Origin: Pseudomonas sp. Seg1
Lineage (GTDB): Bacteria; Pseudomonadota; Gammaproteobacteria; Pseudomonadales; Pseudomonadaceae
Assembly: GCF_018326005.1 (NCBI RefSeq)
Contig: NZ_AP021903.1
Span: forward strand, 3,567,501 to 3,631,500
DNA length: 64,000 nt
Reading direction: 5' to 3'
The notes under the pieces were generated by a model. The model was not told where the DNA came from, did not search any database, and worked only from the letters and a program-made list of their open reading frames with translations. Below, piece after piece: positions 38,555-47,889 of the stretch (positions are counted from its first letter, which is position 1; every line of letters starts with the position of its first letter). A program made the translations under genes and the position numbers.

Positions 38555-39580
38555 TCAGTGGTTCACTCGGGGGAGTCTCATTACGAACTCACTTCCCTGC
38601 CCCTCTCCCGCACTAGTACCAATCACCGTTCCGCCGTGGGCTTCGATCAACTCACGCACTACGGTCAAACCAATACCCAGCCCTGCCCCATTGAAACCAA
38701 CCGCGTGAACATCCTGTACAAATGGCTCGAAAATGAACGGCAGTGCTTTCGGAGTTATACCTATCCCGGTATCACGAATGCGTATCTCCAGATGTTCGAC
38801 TTCAATCGTCGCAGTAAGGGAGACCGTGCCATCAGCAGGCGTATATTTGGCGGCGTTACCCAGTAGATTGCCAAGAATTTGAGCGAGGCGCGCTGGATCG
38901 CCATTAACCATCAATGCGCGTTCCGGCAGTTCCGAGCTGAAAGTCAAACCGTGAGCAACCATGACCGGGGCACAGGCATCTATCGCCTCATGAATGATTT
39001 GAGCCATATCGACACGTTGGCAATCAAGGCGAAACTTGCCGGTGCTGGCGCGGGCGATGTCGAGCAAGTCTTCGACCAACCGGGACATCTGCTTCACCTG
39101 CCCCTCTATCAACAACTGCATGCGCGGCAATTCTTCACTAGGTACACGTACCAGCCGGCCAGCAATCATGCTGATGGGGGTCAGAGGGTTGCGAAGTTCG
39201 TGTGCAACCAGGTTGAGGAAGTTGCGTTGCTGTTCCAGCGCATGTTCAGCGGCCGCCTGCAGTTCCTGGGCACTCAGTGCGGCTATCACCAACTGCTCGT
39301 TTGCCTCGCGCATCTCGAGGTACATTTGCTGCTCTGCCTGGGCCATTGTCGGATTTTCCGCATCCGACTGCGCCGACAGAATTGACAGCACCAACTGCTG
39401 ATTGGCTTCAATCAATTGCTCAACATGGTGACTATCGACGAGTTGGGCATTGGCCTGGTTGAGTTCCTTATGAACCGCTGCCAGCACCGCACGCGCCGCG
39501 ACCGTTTTCTGGCCGAGAAGGAACAGTTCGCGTGCTGCAGTCGCTATGGCTTGCTCATTCTTGCCGTGACCCTCGCTCAT
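38555..39580 (-). CDS. Sensor histidine kinase of the KaiC cluster
   Basis: A 341-residue soluble kinase. Residues 1-110 are coiled coil with repeated EANQQLVLSILSAQ-like units. The HisKA domain has NLVAHELRNPLTPISM with its His, and the ATPase domain has an N box (LGNLLGNAAKYTPADG), G1 (IRDTGIGI), F box (FIFEPF) and G2 (GAGLGIGL). No membrane segment, so it senses an internal signal, probably from the KaiC-like protein encoded 10 bases upstream. Its partner is likely the receiver at 43219. Confidence 0.92.
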   Translation of the reverse strand: MSEGHGKNEQAIATAARELFLLGQKTVAARAVLAAVHKELNQANAQLVDSHHVEQLIEANQQLVLSILSAQSDAENPTMAQAEQQMYLEMREANEQLVIAALSAQELQAAAEHALEQQRNFLNLVAHELRNPLTPISMIAGRLVRVPSEELPRMQLLIEGQVKQMSRLVEDLLDIARASTGKFRLDCQRVDMAQIIHEAIDACAPVMVAHGLTFSSELPERALMVNGDPARLAQILGNLLGNAAKYTPADGTVSLTATIEVEHLEIRIRDTGIGITPKALPFIFEPFVQDVHAVGFNGAGLGIGLTVVRELIEAHGGTVIGTSAGEGQGSEFVMRLPRVNH

Positions 39581-39590
39581 GATATTTCGC

Positions 39591-41051
39591 TCATCCTTCG
39601 AATGTGACCGTACGCTGCTGGGTAGGTCGCCCCCCTAACAAGCCTTCCCTGTCCGGCAACATTTCGCCGATCTGCAAGCCATCATCATCTATCTGGTACA
39701 ACCTCAGCTCATCAGAATGAGCGCTGGCCCGAACCTTGACCACGGCCATGATGCGCAACAAGCGGCTCTGCACTTCTATGTAGCGCTGGACGATGATGGC
39801 GTCGGTGAGAAACGCCGTGCCGTAAGGACTGAAACGCAGATCGGTGTAGCGATCCTCCAACTCGGAGGTCATCAATACACTGACACCTGCACTAGTAAGA
39901 GCGGTCACCATGCGAGACAGCGACTCACGAAAGTCTTCTCGAAATGTCGGGGCCAACGCCAGTTCGAAGCCTGACAGGGAGTCAATCACTACCCGTGTAG
40001 CCTTCAGCCGATTGATCTCACTCAATAGCAAATGGACGATTTCGTCGATGGATAAGTCCGGCGCGCGGCTATCGACCAAACCGACCTTCCCGCTCTCAAT
40101 CAACCCGGCGAGGGTGGCGTTCTGAGAGTGATTGGGGCGCTGCTCAAATACCGCGATCACGCCAGTCTCGCCATTGCGCGCACCCTCTGCGAGAAAGGTC
40201 GCAGCAAGAATGCTTTTGCCCGAGCCCGATGGCCCGGCCACCAGTAAGGAATAACCACGGGGCAAGCCGCCGCCGAGCATCTCATCGAGTTTGGGCACAC
40301 CCATTTTCAGGCGCTGGACCGGAAAGGTCAGAGGGGCTTCGATCGGGTTGAGTTGGGCAGGCGCAAAAACCTTGATGCCCGACGTTGCGATGCGGAAGGT
40401 GTGCAGCCCCGGCAGCGTCGGCTGGCCGCGCATCTTCATGATTTCCATCTTGCGCACCATGGAATTGCGCTGAACGCTCTGACGCAACCAGATAAGGCCA
40501 TCGGCGACAGTGAAAATCGGATTGGTGTCGGTTTCGCTGAAGTACTCGCCAATCAGGAAGGTTGTTGCCTGCCAAGTGGTCATCAGCATGCCCAGTTGCT
40601 GAACGAACTGCGGCAGATTGTTGTTCGGGTTGTCCTGTGTCTGGCTCGCAAGCACAACTGAACGAAACGAGTCGACGAACACCAGCGCCGGAGAGTGTGC
40701 CTCGACCTCAGCGACGATTCGGCGTAACACCTCATCCAAATCCCCTGCCAGGGTGTCACTGGCCAGGTTGATGTAACGGATCGACTGATTGATGGCTTCG
40801 TCGTCGAAAAAGTCGAATTGCTGTTGATACCGCAGCATTTTCAACGGCGGTTCGCCAAGCACGGTGAAGAACAATGCCGGGCGCTCGGGAGTCGCCAGGG
40901 CGAACATCATTTGATGCGCCAGGGTTGTTTTGCCACAGCCAGGCGGGCCGGCGATCAGGTTGAACGAGAACTCCGGCAACCCCCCGCCCAGCACCTCGTC
41001 CAGTCCTGGCACTCCGGTGGCCAAGCGCTTGATAGTCACTTTGGTGTTCAT
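39591..41051 (-). CDS. KaiC-like double RecA-domain ATPase (1)
   Basis: A 486-residue protein starting MNTKVTIKRLATGVPGLDEV, with AGGAAAA before the ATG. Two KaiC domains are present: Walker A AGPPGCGKTTLAHQM in the first, AGPSGSGKSILAATF in the second, and GLDEVLGGGLPEF / KLDEMLGGGLPRG before each. KaiC-like proteins outside cyanobacteria work in signalling with kinases and regulators and often autophosphorylate. The downstream kinase and the second KaiC-like gene support this. No KaiA or KaiB is seen. Confidence 0.92.
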   Translation of the reverse strand: MNTKVTIKRLATGVPGLDEVLGGGLPEFSFNLIAGPPGCGKTTLAHQMMFALATPERPALFFTVLGEPPLKMLRYQQQFDFFDDEAINQSIRYINLASDTLAGDLDEVLRRIVAEVEAHSPALVFVDSFRSVVLASQTQDNPNNNLPQFVQQLGMLMTTWQATTFLIGEYFSETDTNPIFTVADGLIWLRQSVQRNSMVRKMEIMKMRGQPTLPGLHTFRIATSGIKVFAPAQLNPIEAPLTFPVQRLKMGVPKLDEMLGGGLPRGYSLLVAGPSGSGKSILAATFLAEGARNGETGVIAVFEQRPNHSQNATLAGLIESGKVGLVDSRAPDLSIDEIVHLLLSEINRLKATRVVIDSLSGFELALAPTFREDFRESLSRMVTALTSAGVSVLMTSELEDRYTDLRFSPYGTAFLTDAIIVQRYIEVQSRLLRIMAVVKVRASAHSDELRLYQIDDDGLQIGEMLPDREGLLGGRPTQQRTVTFEG

Positions 41052-41482
41052 GGCGAGTTTTCCTGCGCAGATGTGTCGCTCAAAGAAGGTTTCCACACGT
41101 CACGAAGCAAGCGTGCGGTGAGCGAGGGCCCGATCAGGGTAGTGAGCAGTTCGTAGAAGGTGGTCAGAATCACTTCACCAAACAACAAGGCATCTGCTTC
41201 GCTTTCTGTAACGAGTTCAGAATTAAGAGCGCTCAGATCCAACGCTGTTTGCACACGTTCAGATATGTTGGCCAAGCGCGGCTGACGTGAGGCGCAGAGA
41301 TGAAGGCTGCGTCGATACAGAGCTGCAACCCCCTGCTGACCAATGATGGGGGTAAGTGCTGTGTGGATAGCCTCCAAAATCGAGACAGTCGCTAGCGCGA
41401 TGCACGCAGTATCAGCATTGGGGCCAACCCGGTGCGCCAGAGCAGCTACGATCTGGCGGCTCTCTTCGTTTAGCGCGGACAT
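41048..41482 (-). CDS. Hypothetical protein of the KaiC cluster
   Basis: From ATG 41482 a 144-residue helical protein, MSALNEESRQIVAALAHRVG. An upstream ATG at 41533 in the same frame would add 17 residues; neither start has a good ribosome site. Residues 30-70 and 110-140 are hydrophobic helices (TLIGPSLTARLLRDVW). It overlaps the KaiC-like gene by 4 nt and is the first gene of this operon. No family recognised; probably an accessory or sensor for the KaiC-like protein. Confidence 0.65.
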   Translation of the reverse strand: MSALNEESRQIVAALAHRVGPNADTACIALATVSILEAIHTALTPIIGQQGVAALYRRSLHLCASRQPRLANISERVQTALDLSALNSELVTESEADALLFGEVILTTFYELLTTLIGPSLTARLLRDVWKPSLSDTSAQENSP

Positions 41483-41751
41483 GGCTAGCTGATTTCTGAT
41501 GGGCAGGTCTCGATAGTACACCCTATATCGCATCGCAGAGACTCAATTGGCCAGAGAGCCTTCTTTACTTTCAATTCCTGTAATTTATCGACCATATTGA
41601 GGTTTTTGGGCTGCAGATTTAAGAGAATGAATAGCTTTACCGGCACTGCTGCGTGAAACGTCAGTGAAGTGTCGATAGCCCCAGCGCAGAAATGGCGTTA
41701 GCATCCTACGCATTCGGTTTAACAGCATGTTTTTCAGATCAGGGTCGCATT

Positions 41752-43194
41752 GTGGAAAAGTTGAATCGCCTTCAGAGTGGAATCGAAGGCCTGGATGCTC
41801 TGCTCAAGGGGGGGCTGGTCTCAGGTGCTTCCTACATTATTCAGGGGCGCCCAGGGTCTGGCAAAACCATCCTCGCCAACCAACTTGGATTCCATCATGC
41901 GCGCAACGGCGGCCGTGTTCTGGTAGCGACACTCCTTGCCGAATCCCATGACCGACTTTTTCAATTTCTGTCCACCTTGAGTTTTTTCGACTCGTCTAAA
42001 GTTGGCGCTGAAATCCAGTTCGTCAGCGCATTCGATACCCTGGAAAACGAAGGCCTGGATGAAGTGGTTAAACTGCTGAGGCGTGAGATCAGCCGACAGA
42101 AGGCCACGGTCATGGTCGTGGACGGCTTGCTCAACGCGCGTTCCAAAGCCGACTCGCCAATCGACACCAAGAAGTTCATCTCTGAACTGCAAGGCCACGC
42201 CGCATTTGCCGGGTGCACCGTATTGTTTCTCACCAGTTCCCGACTGGATGACGGCAGCCCCGAACACACCATGGTTGATGGTGTGATCGAAATGGGAGAA
42301 GAGCTTTATGGCACACGCTCGGTGCGTCGTATTCAACTGCGTAAAACTCGTGGTAGTCCAGCACTGACCGGACTGCACGAGTGCGAGATCACCGAGAACG
42401 GTCTGGTGGTTTATCCGCGCCTGGAAAGCCTCTACAGCCACCCTACTTCGCCCGATAGCGCCAACATGACGCGTATCCCCAGTGGCATTCGTTCACTCGA
42501 TGCCATATTGGGTGGCGGGTTGCACAGTTCCAGTGTGACCTTGGTCATAGGCCCGTCAGGAATCGGCAAGACGACGCTGGGTCTCAAGTTCCTGAGTGAG
42601 TCGACGGTGGAGGCACCGGGCCTGCATTTTGGTTTTTATGAAAGCCCGGAGCGGTTACGCCTGAAGGGTCAATCACTCGGGATCGACATCAAAAGCATGG
42701 AAGAAAGCGGTGCGTTGAGCATCGCCTGGCAACCAACCACCGAAGGTCTCCTGGACGGCCTGGGCGCAAGACTGTTGAGCCTCGTTGAAGAAAAGGGCAT
42801 CAAGCGGTTATTCATCGACAGCCTGAGCGGTATGACACGGGTCTCGACGAATCCGGCCCGAATTACTGACTTCTACAGTGCACTCATGAACGAACTGCGC
42901 TCCAGGGGCGTGACAGTTTTTGCTTCCTGGGAAATGCGTGATCTGTTCGGGTCCGAGGTCAGCGCGCCGAACTCTGATCTTTCCAGCATCGTCGATAATC
43001 TGATGCTGATGCGCTTCTACGAGAATCATTCTGAACTAAGCAGGACTATTTCCATTCTGAAAGTAAGAGATAGCTCTTATGACCCTTCGCGATTTGAAGT
43101 GGTCATCCGTGACCAAGACGTTGATCTGAAAAAGGCTTCAAGAAATGAACCGCCAGTTTCTATTCCTACAGCGCTGCCAGGTTCATCTTCCTAG
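41752..43194 (+). CDS. KaiC-like double RecA-domain ATPase (2)
   Basis: A 480-residue protein from a GTG at 41752 (VEKLNRLQSGIEGLDALLKG) with AGGG seven bases before. An ATG at 41692 would add 20 non-conserved residues. Walker A motifs are QGRPGSGKTILANQL and IGPSGIGKTTLGLKF. It is divergent from the first KaiC-like operon and followed by a response regulator 24 bases on. The two KaiC proteins are only distantly alike, so they are probably not a recent duplication. Confidence 0.9.
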   Translation: MEKLNRLQSGIEGLDALLKGGLVSGASYIIQGRPGSGKTILANQLGFHHARNGGRVLVATLLAESHDRLFQFLSTLSFFDSSKVGAEIQFVSAFDTLENEGLDEVVKLLRREISRQKATVMVVDGLLNARSKADSPIDTKKFISELQGHAAFAGCTVLFLTSSRLDDGSPEHTMVDGVIEMGEELYGTRSVRRIQLRKTRGSPALTGLHECEITENGLVVYPRLESLYSHPTSPDSANMTRIPSGIRSLDAILGGGLHSSSVTLVIGPSGIGKTTLGLKFLSESTVEAPGLHFGFYESPERLRLKGQSLGIDIKSMEESGALSIAWQPTTEGLLDGLGARLLSLVEEKGIKRLFIDSLSGMTRVSTNPARITDFYSALMNELRSRGVTVFASWEMRDLFGSEVSAPNSDLSSIVDNLMLMRFYENHSELSRTISILKVRDSSYDPSRFEVVIRDQDVDLKKASRNEPPVSIPTALPGSSS

Positions 43195-43218
43195 GTTTTT
43201 GATTCAGGCTGAATTCCC

Positions 43219-43581
43219 ATGACCACCATCTTGGTCGTCGACGACGAATATTTGATTGCTGATATTCTCGGCTTTGCGCTGGAGGATGACGGCTTCATGG
43301 TAGTGAAAGCCAGCAATGGCAAAAAAGGGCTCGAGGTGCTTGAGCGAGAGCGGCCTGACCTGATCATTACCGACTTCATGATGCCTGTCATGGACGGACT
43401 CGAATTTGCCAAGGCCGTTCGCGCCTTGCCGTCGGCCAACCTCTTGCCGATCATTCTGATTAGCGGCGCGCAAGCGCACCTGGGCATGGAGAGGTCTGAT
43501 CTGTTCGATGCTGTCCTGGAAAAGCCATTCAACATCGATTCGATCCTTGCCACTGTAAGGCGACTTCTGGCTGCACAGTGA
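43219..43581 (+). CDS. Single-domain response regulator
   Basis: A 120-residue CheY-type receiver starting MTTILVVDDEYLIADILGFA. The acidic pair is DDE (9-11), the phosphorylated Asp is in IITDFMMPVMDG, and the conserved Lys is in LEKPFN. There is no output domain, so it acts through a partner. Operon with the second KaiC-like gene; likely receiver for the kinase at 38555. Confidence 0.93.
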   Translation: MTTILVVDDEYLIADILGFALEDDGFMVVKASNGKKGLEVLERERPDLIITDFMMPVMDGLEFAKAVRALPSANLLPIILISGAQAHLGMERSDLFDAVLEKPFNIDSILATVRRLLAAQ

Positions 43582-43619
43582 CACCGGATCAAATCCATCT
43601 TCAAGACTGAGTTTACCCA

Positions 43620-43920
43620 CACTCCCCTGCACGCTTGATGGTATGTAGCAACCGTTGAGGAAATCCGCTTGAGACGTGGCTTCGGCACCTTCGGCGACCA
43701 CCGTCAGACTGAGGTGATGGGCCATGGCAATAATGCCTTGGTCGATCGCTGCATCGTGACAGTCGGTGGCAATTTCCTGGATGAACGAGCGGTCGATCTT
43801 TTCGACGCAGCGATCCGACATTGCGCCAGCTCTCGGAAAGGGCTTTCTTTCACTAAGGTCAGGAACTGACAGTTGGATTCGGTTTTGTTCCAGCAACTGA
43901 ACTGGTACGGTTTCTGACAA
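43620..43920 (-). pseudogene. EAL-domain (c-di-GMP phosphodiesterase) remnant
   Basis: The frame contains VEKIDRSFIQEIATDCHDAA, IIAMAHHLSLTVVAEGAEAT and VQGSVG, the C-terminal third of an EAL domain with the typical AHxLxLxVVAEG motif. The rest of the domain is absent and the end runs into the response regulator on the other strand. Degenerate copy. The region 43921-44187 has no gene I can support. Confidence 0.6.
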
Positions 43921-44187
43921 GCGCAGACTGAGATTGATAGTGTCGCGACCGAGCAGCGACTTGGTCGCGTAATCCTCCGTCGACGGAAGATAACAGGGGG
44001 GAATGGATTTTTCGGTGGAATCGAGAATCAGGGCGGAGCGGCAACGCTCATAACTCAGGAAACTACATGAGCCTCGCCCTGTCCGCCCCTGCCCTCATTC
44101 ACTCCAGCGCACCACAATTACGGGATACCGCAAAAGTTTCATTTAGCGCACGAAGAGTGAAGAGGATGCAGTGATGACAACTGATGC

Positions 44188-44613
44188 TTAAACTGCGCGC
44201 TTCGGAGTAGGCGCATCAATGACGGACTGCAAGATCGTTGCGAAAATCTTATAGCTGTAACGATCTTCCTCCGGACTGACGAGAACCGCCCCGTCAGCGT
44301 TCAATACTGCCCCGTCATGACGAATGCTGAATCTTCCAAGCTGCGATCTTTCTCCTCCTTGACACAAAAACAAAACAGCTTCCGCCAGCCCGGCTTTCTC
44401 GGAAGAAATCGGATTGAGCTCAATCGAAAACTGTTTGCCCAGCACCTCACCCTCGATGCTGCGTTCTTTCGCAATGACAGAAGTCATGCCCATAAAATGA
44501 TGAGTCGACAAATCTTGCCAATGCCCAACCTGATCAAGGATATGAGCGGAAGCACGAGTCCAATCCCTGTTAACGGTTGAGATGTTACGAAGAAAGTAAC
44601 TAGGGTCCTGCAT
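44188..44613 (-). CDS. Hypothetical protein
   Basis: A 141-residue protein from ATG 44613 (MQDPSYFLRNISTVNRDWTR). The frame is open for 36 more codons to 44721, and the start is uncertain. Alpha/beta, soluble. It stands alone between the KaiC cluster and the exporter. The gap 44614-44891 downstream of the next gene shows no clear element. No family recognised. Confidence 0.5.
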   Translation of the reverse strand: MQDPSYFLRNISTVNRDWTRASAHILDQVGHWQDLSTHHFMGMTSVIAKERSIEGEVLGKQFSIELNPISSEKAGLAEAVLFLCQGGERSQLGRFSIRHDGAVLNADGAVLVSPEEDRYSYKIFATILQSVIDAPTPKRAV

Positions 44614-44891
44614 GAATTCCACTGCGTCAGCTCCGATTGAGTCCGTTTTAACCGAAAAAATTAAAACATTTCCGTTGTAACCGAAGTGTAACCAATTTGA
44701 CATCACGCCGCACATATCCAATCACGAAGACCAACCTTCAAAGGTCGACACGAACCAATGATTCTGAAATCGAGTGATAACCAAAAAGTTCGCCCGGCTC
44801 CTGAATAAGGGTTCTAAACACTCTAGTCATTGGGTTTCGCTTCGACTATGGACACGATTGGAGCAAGGCACGATCTTCCGGGTGATTTTGC

Positions 44892-45812
44892 CTATTCGTG
44901 AACGCCCCTGATCTGATCGTTCAACGTGCGCCCGTGTGTGCGAAGACGTCCCCACACTGCCTGAGCGCTGCCGGAACCCAAGGCAAGTGCCAGCAGAACC
45001 AGCCAGATCAAGGCCCAATTGGACGGACTCGGTTTTTGACCAAGAATGACCATTGAACTGGCGATGCCAAATACCGGAATCAACAATGACAGCGGTGCCA
45101 CCCGTGACACCGGATATTCCCGCAACAACAGATTCCAGCCCCAGTAACTGAAGTGCGTCGCGGCATAGACCTGGAACGCCAGTGAAAACAGCGTCATCGC
45201 ATTGAGCTGCGCGGGTAACGCGGTAAACGGCGCCGAGCCATGTAACAGCCATGTCATCAGCAACAGGGGAATGGGTGGAAACAGACTCGCCCAGACCACG
45301 AAGGCGAAGATCTCACGCACCTTCGACACTTTGATAATGATGTTGCCGATGCTCCATGCCACGGCGCTGCCAATGACCAGCGCAAAACCTGCCGTCGATG
45401 CGTCACCGGGCCTGCACAGCACAATCCCCATCAACCCTGCGGCAGCCAGCCCACTCGCCAGCCATTGCAGTCGTCCCACGCGCTCGCCGAACAACAGCAC
45501 ACCCCAGCCCAGAGTGAAAAATGCACTGAGCTGGATCAGCAGCGATGCCGTACCGGGCGGCACGCCCCATGCAATCCCCTGGTTGATCATGGCCCACATG
45601 GCGACGCCAAAAATCAGTCCGTAAGCGGCCACCCAACGAAAGGCTACACGGGGTCGCTCGACGATAAAAACCCAAGGCAAGGCAGCCAGTGCGAAACGCA
45701 ATGCCGTCAGCAACAGTGGGTCGATGTCGGCAAGACCGAGGCGGGTCACGGGGAAGTTAATTCCCCAAACGGCCGTCACCAGCACGGCGAGTAAAAGATG
45801 TTTCTTCTGCAT
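44892..45812 (-). CDS. EamA-family (DMT) exporter
   Basis: A 306-residue inner-membrane protein starting MQKKHLLLAVLVTAVWGINF. Ten membrane segments in two EamA halves are visible, with the usual AVWGINFPVTRLGL start and LIQLSAFFTLGWGVLLFGER in the fourth segment. Such proteins, like RhaT/YdcZ relatives, export metabolites or amino acids. The AraC-type gene is divergent 108 bases away and is the likely regulator. Confidence 0.9.
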   Translation of the reverse strand: MQKKHLLLAVLVTAVWGINFPVTRLGLADIDPLLLTALRFALAALPWVFIVERPRVAFRWVAAYGLIFGVAMWAMINQGIAWGVPPGTASLLIQLSAFFTLGWGVLLFGERVGRLQWLASGLAAAGLMGIVLCRPGDASTAGFALVIGSAVAWSIGNIIIKVSKVREIFAFVVWASLFPPIPLLLMTWLLHGSAPFTALPAQLNAMTLFSLAFQVYAATHFSYWGWNLLLREYPVSRVAPLSLLIPVFGIASSMVILGQKPSPSNWALIWLVLLALALGSGSAQAVWGRLRTHGRTLNDQIRGVHE

Positions 45813-45920
45813 GGTCAGGCATTTCCAGAGTCGAGCGTCAGTGCTCGTGCCGGAAGAAATATGCCGACAATCAGTCTGGCCCGCTTTCAACTGCAGGCCA
45901 GACTTCATTAGAATCGGGCC

Positions 45921-46703
45921 ATGCACGAAATAACCCTGCCTCCTTACGAAAACACATCGCACGACGCTGTCGTGACAGCGCGGGATTATGCCGACGGAAC
46001 GCTGTTCCCGACCCACGATCATCCGCGTGGGCAGTTCGCGTACGCAGCTAAGGGTGTCATCACCGTGTTCACCGAGCAGGGCAACTGGGTGGTACCGCCC
46101 CAGCGCGGCGTGTGGGTTCCGGCGCAACTGTCACATGCGATGCAAATGCGTGGCCCGGTGACCCTGCACAATACCTATATCGACCCCGCTGCCGCGCAGC
46201 GACTCGGGTTGTCCGAGCAATGTCAGGTCGTGGAGGTGTCGCCATTGCTGCGACAGTTGCTGTGGAAGGCAATCGAAGTGCCTGCGGGATACTCCGCCGA
46301 GGGCCGCGATGGCTTTCTGATGGGATTGTTGCTGCATGAAATTGCCGCCATGCCGGCCCTGTCACTCAATGCCCCGCTCCCGGCCGAGCCACGTCTGGCG
46401 TTGGTCTGCCGCGAGTTCCTCGCCCGGCCTTCGCTGGAAGTGGGGATCGATGATATGGCGCGACGCACGGGAATGAGCCGCCGCAGCTTCACCCGCCATT
46501 TTCGGCTGCACACCGGTATCAGTTACGTCGAATGGCGCCAACAGGCGTGCCTGCTCGCGGCGATCATTTTGTTGGGACAAGGTCAGTCGATCACAGAGGT
46601 CGCCATGGTCTTGGGTTACAGCAGCTCAAGTGCTTTTGCGACGGTTTTCAAACAGGTGCTGGGCGAGGTGCCGAGTCGGTACTTTTCGGGTCAGCCGCAG
46701 TAG
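45921..46703 (+). CDS. AraC-family transcriptional regulator
   Basis: A 260-residue protein. The N-terminal cupin-type sensing half has FPTHDHPRGQFAYAAKGVIT, and the C-terminal double helix-turn-helix has IDDMARRTGMSRRSFTRHFR and ITEVAMVLGYSSSSAFATVF. It probably controls the divergent EamA exporter, an arrangement common in Pseudomonas. Confidence 0.92.
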   Translation: MHEITLPPYENTSHDAVVTARDYADGTLFPTHDHPRGQFAYAAKGVITVFTEQGNWVVPPQRGVWVPAQLSHAMQMRGPVTLHNTYIDPAAAQRLGLSEQCQVVEVSPLLRQLLWKAIEVPAGYSAEGRDGFLMGLLLHEIAAMPALSLNAPLPAEPRLALVCREFLARPSLEVGIDDMARRTGMSRRSFTRHFRLHTGISYVEWRQQACLLAAIILLGQGQSITEVAMVLGYSSSSAFATVFKQVLGEVPSRYFSGQPQ

Positions 46704-46749
46704 AAACCACTGAAAATCCAAGGGATCGAGGTGGCCAGATGAACATGCA

Positions 46750-46998
46750 TCAGTGGTAATCCTCTCCGGCGACTGCGCGCTGGTAGGCATCATCGGCCTC
46801 CCTGCGCAGATCGCGCCATTCAGCCCAACTCACCATGCCCAGCCGATCCATCTCATCCGACTGACGCAACAGTTCGTCGTGATAGGCGTCAGGGCAATCC
46901 ATGCGCAGCTGTCTATTCTCCAATGCACGATGCCAGGCATCGAGGGCGAGCAATCGCGACGCCTGCGCTAGCGTCAGTTGATTCTTGAAGGCATTCAT
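46750..46998 (-). CDS. Small hypothetical protein
   Basis: An 82-residue protein starting MNAFKNQLTLAQASRLLALD, with AGGGGTGAG before the ATG. Helical, rich in Asp/Arg (ENRQLRMDCPDAYHDELLRQ). Seems a conserved small Pseudomonas protein; function unknown. Confidence 0.65.
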   Translation of the reverse strand: MNAFKNQLTLAQASRLLALDAWHRALENRQLRMDCPDAYHDELLRQSDEMDRLGMVSWAEWRDLRREADDAYQRAVAGEDYH

Positions 46999-47101
46999 TT
47001 CACTCACCCCTGATATTTCCCGGTTGAGCGAGCGATCTGGATTCAGGTTCAAACCATCAGACGAACGACCTGCACGCTCGAACGCCCATTACCCTTGGCA
47101 G

Positions 47102-47752
47102 CTACGCCCGATTGTCGAGCGTCGCGGCTAACTCGACATTCATCTCGAATTGCTCACCAATCCCAATCATCGTCCGCTTACTGCCTTCAACTGACCCTTC
47201 ACGGGTCCACAGAAACGGAAAGAACGAAAAGCACTGATCGGTTTTCAGTGTCTCCAGATCGTGCTGCCATCCGTTCCAGCGCAGACCGTCGTAAAACATT
47301 GCCAGGCGTTCGCTTACTGCCCAACCCAGAAAATCGGTGTAACCAATTTCCAACGGTTCCCAACGCAATGTATCGGGAGCCCAGTAATACATCGCCCCCA
47401 TGTCATCACCCAAGGCGCCGCTATTGATGGCAAAGAATCCGCCCACAGCATCGTCGGCGACCAGCAGATAACCCACCCCACGGCCCTCATTCCAGTCGAT
47501 CAGATTTCGCGACAACTGTGGGTCGCCTGAACCGAGTACACGCAGCCAGCCGTGGTCGATGACAAGCCCGCCCGTGTCGTAGGCAATCGAACCCAAGGTT
47601 GATCGGGTCGATACTTGAAGGCCGTACAGCACCTCGACGTTTCTGGAGGACGGCGGCAACAGCAGGAAGTCCAGAGCAGCGTCTTCGAGCATTTTTTCTA
47701 TGAAGGGCAACGCGGGGTTGTAGTGATCTATCAGCTCTTGCGGGCTTTTCAT
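47102..47752 (-). CDS. DUF2625 family protein
   Basis: A 216-residue protein starting MKSPQELIDHYNPALPFIEK. The blocks VLYGLQVSTRSTLGSIAYDT, DHGWLRVLGSGDPQLSRNLI and GGFFAINSGALGDDMGAMYY are the DUF2625 signature. Role unknown; the family is related to SMI1-like proteins. Confidence 0.88.
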   Translation of the reverse strand: MKSPQELIDHYNPALPFIEKMLEDAALDFLLLPPSSRNVEVLYGLQVSTRSTLGSIAYDTGGLVIDHGWLRVLGSGDPQLSRNLIDWNEGRGVGYLLVADDAVGGFFAINSGALGDDMGAMYYWAPDTLRWEPLEIGYTDFLGWAVSERLAMFYDGLRWNGWQHDLETLKTDQCFSFFPFLWTREGSVEGSKRTMIGIGEQFEMNVELAATLDNRA

Positions 47753-47889
47753 CTGCCGATCCTTGGAAAAAACACGATTATAGCGATATCGTCAATGCAC
47801 ACGACCTCCGGGCGAATCCATTACATGACAGGGAATCATGGGCTCAAAGGCGCGGGCCGGAGCCGGGGCAACCAGCGCAAAGACCTTCA

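Noticed and set aside
43204..43620. Extension of the EAL frame into the response regulator region
   Set aside because: That part is antisense to a clear CheY-type gene and shows no EAL similarity.
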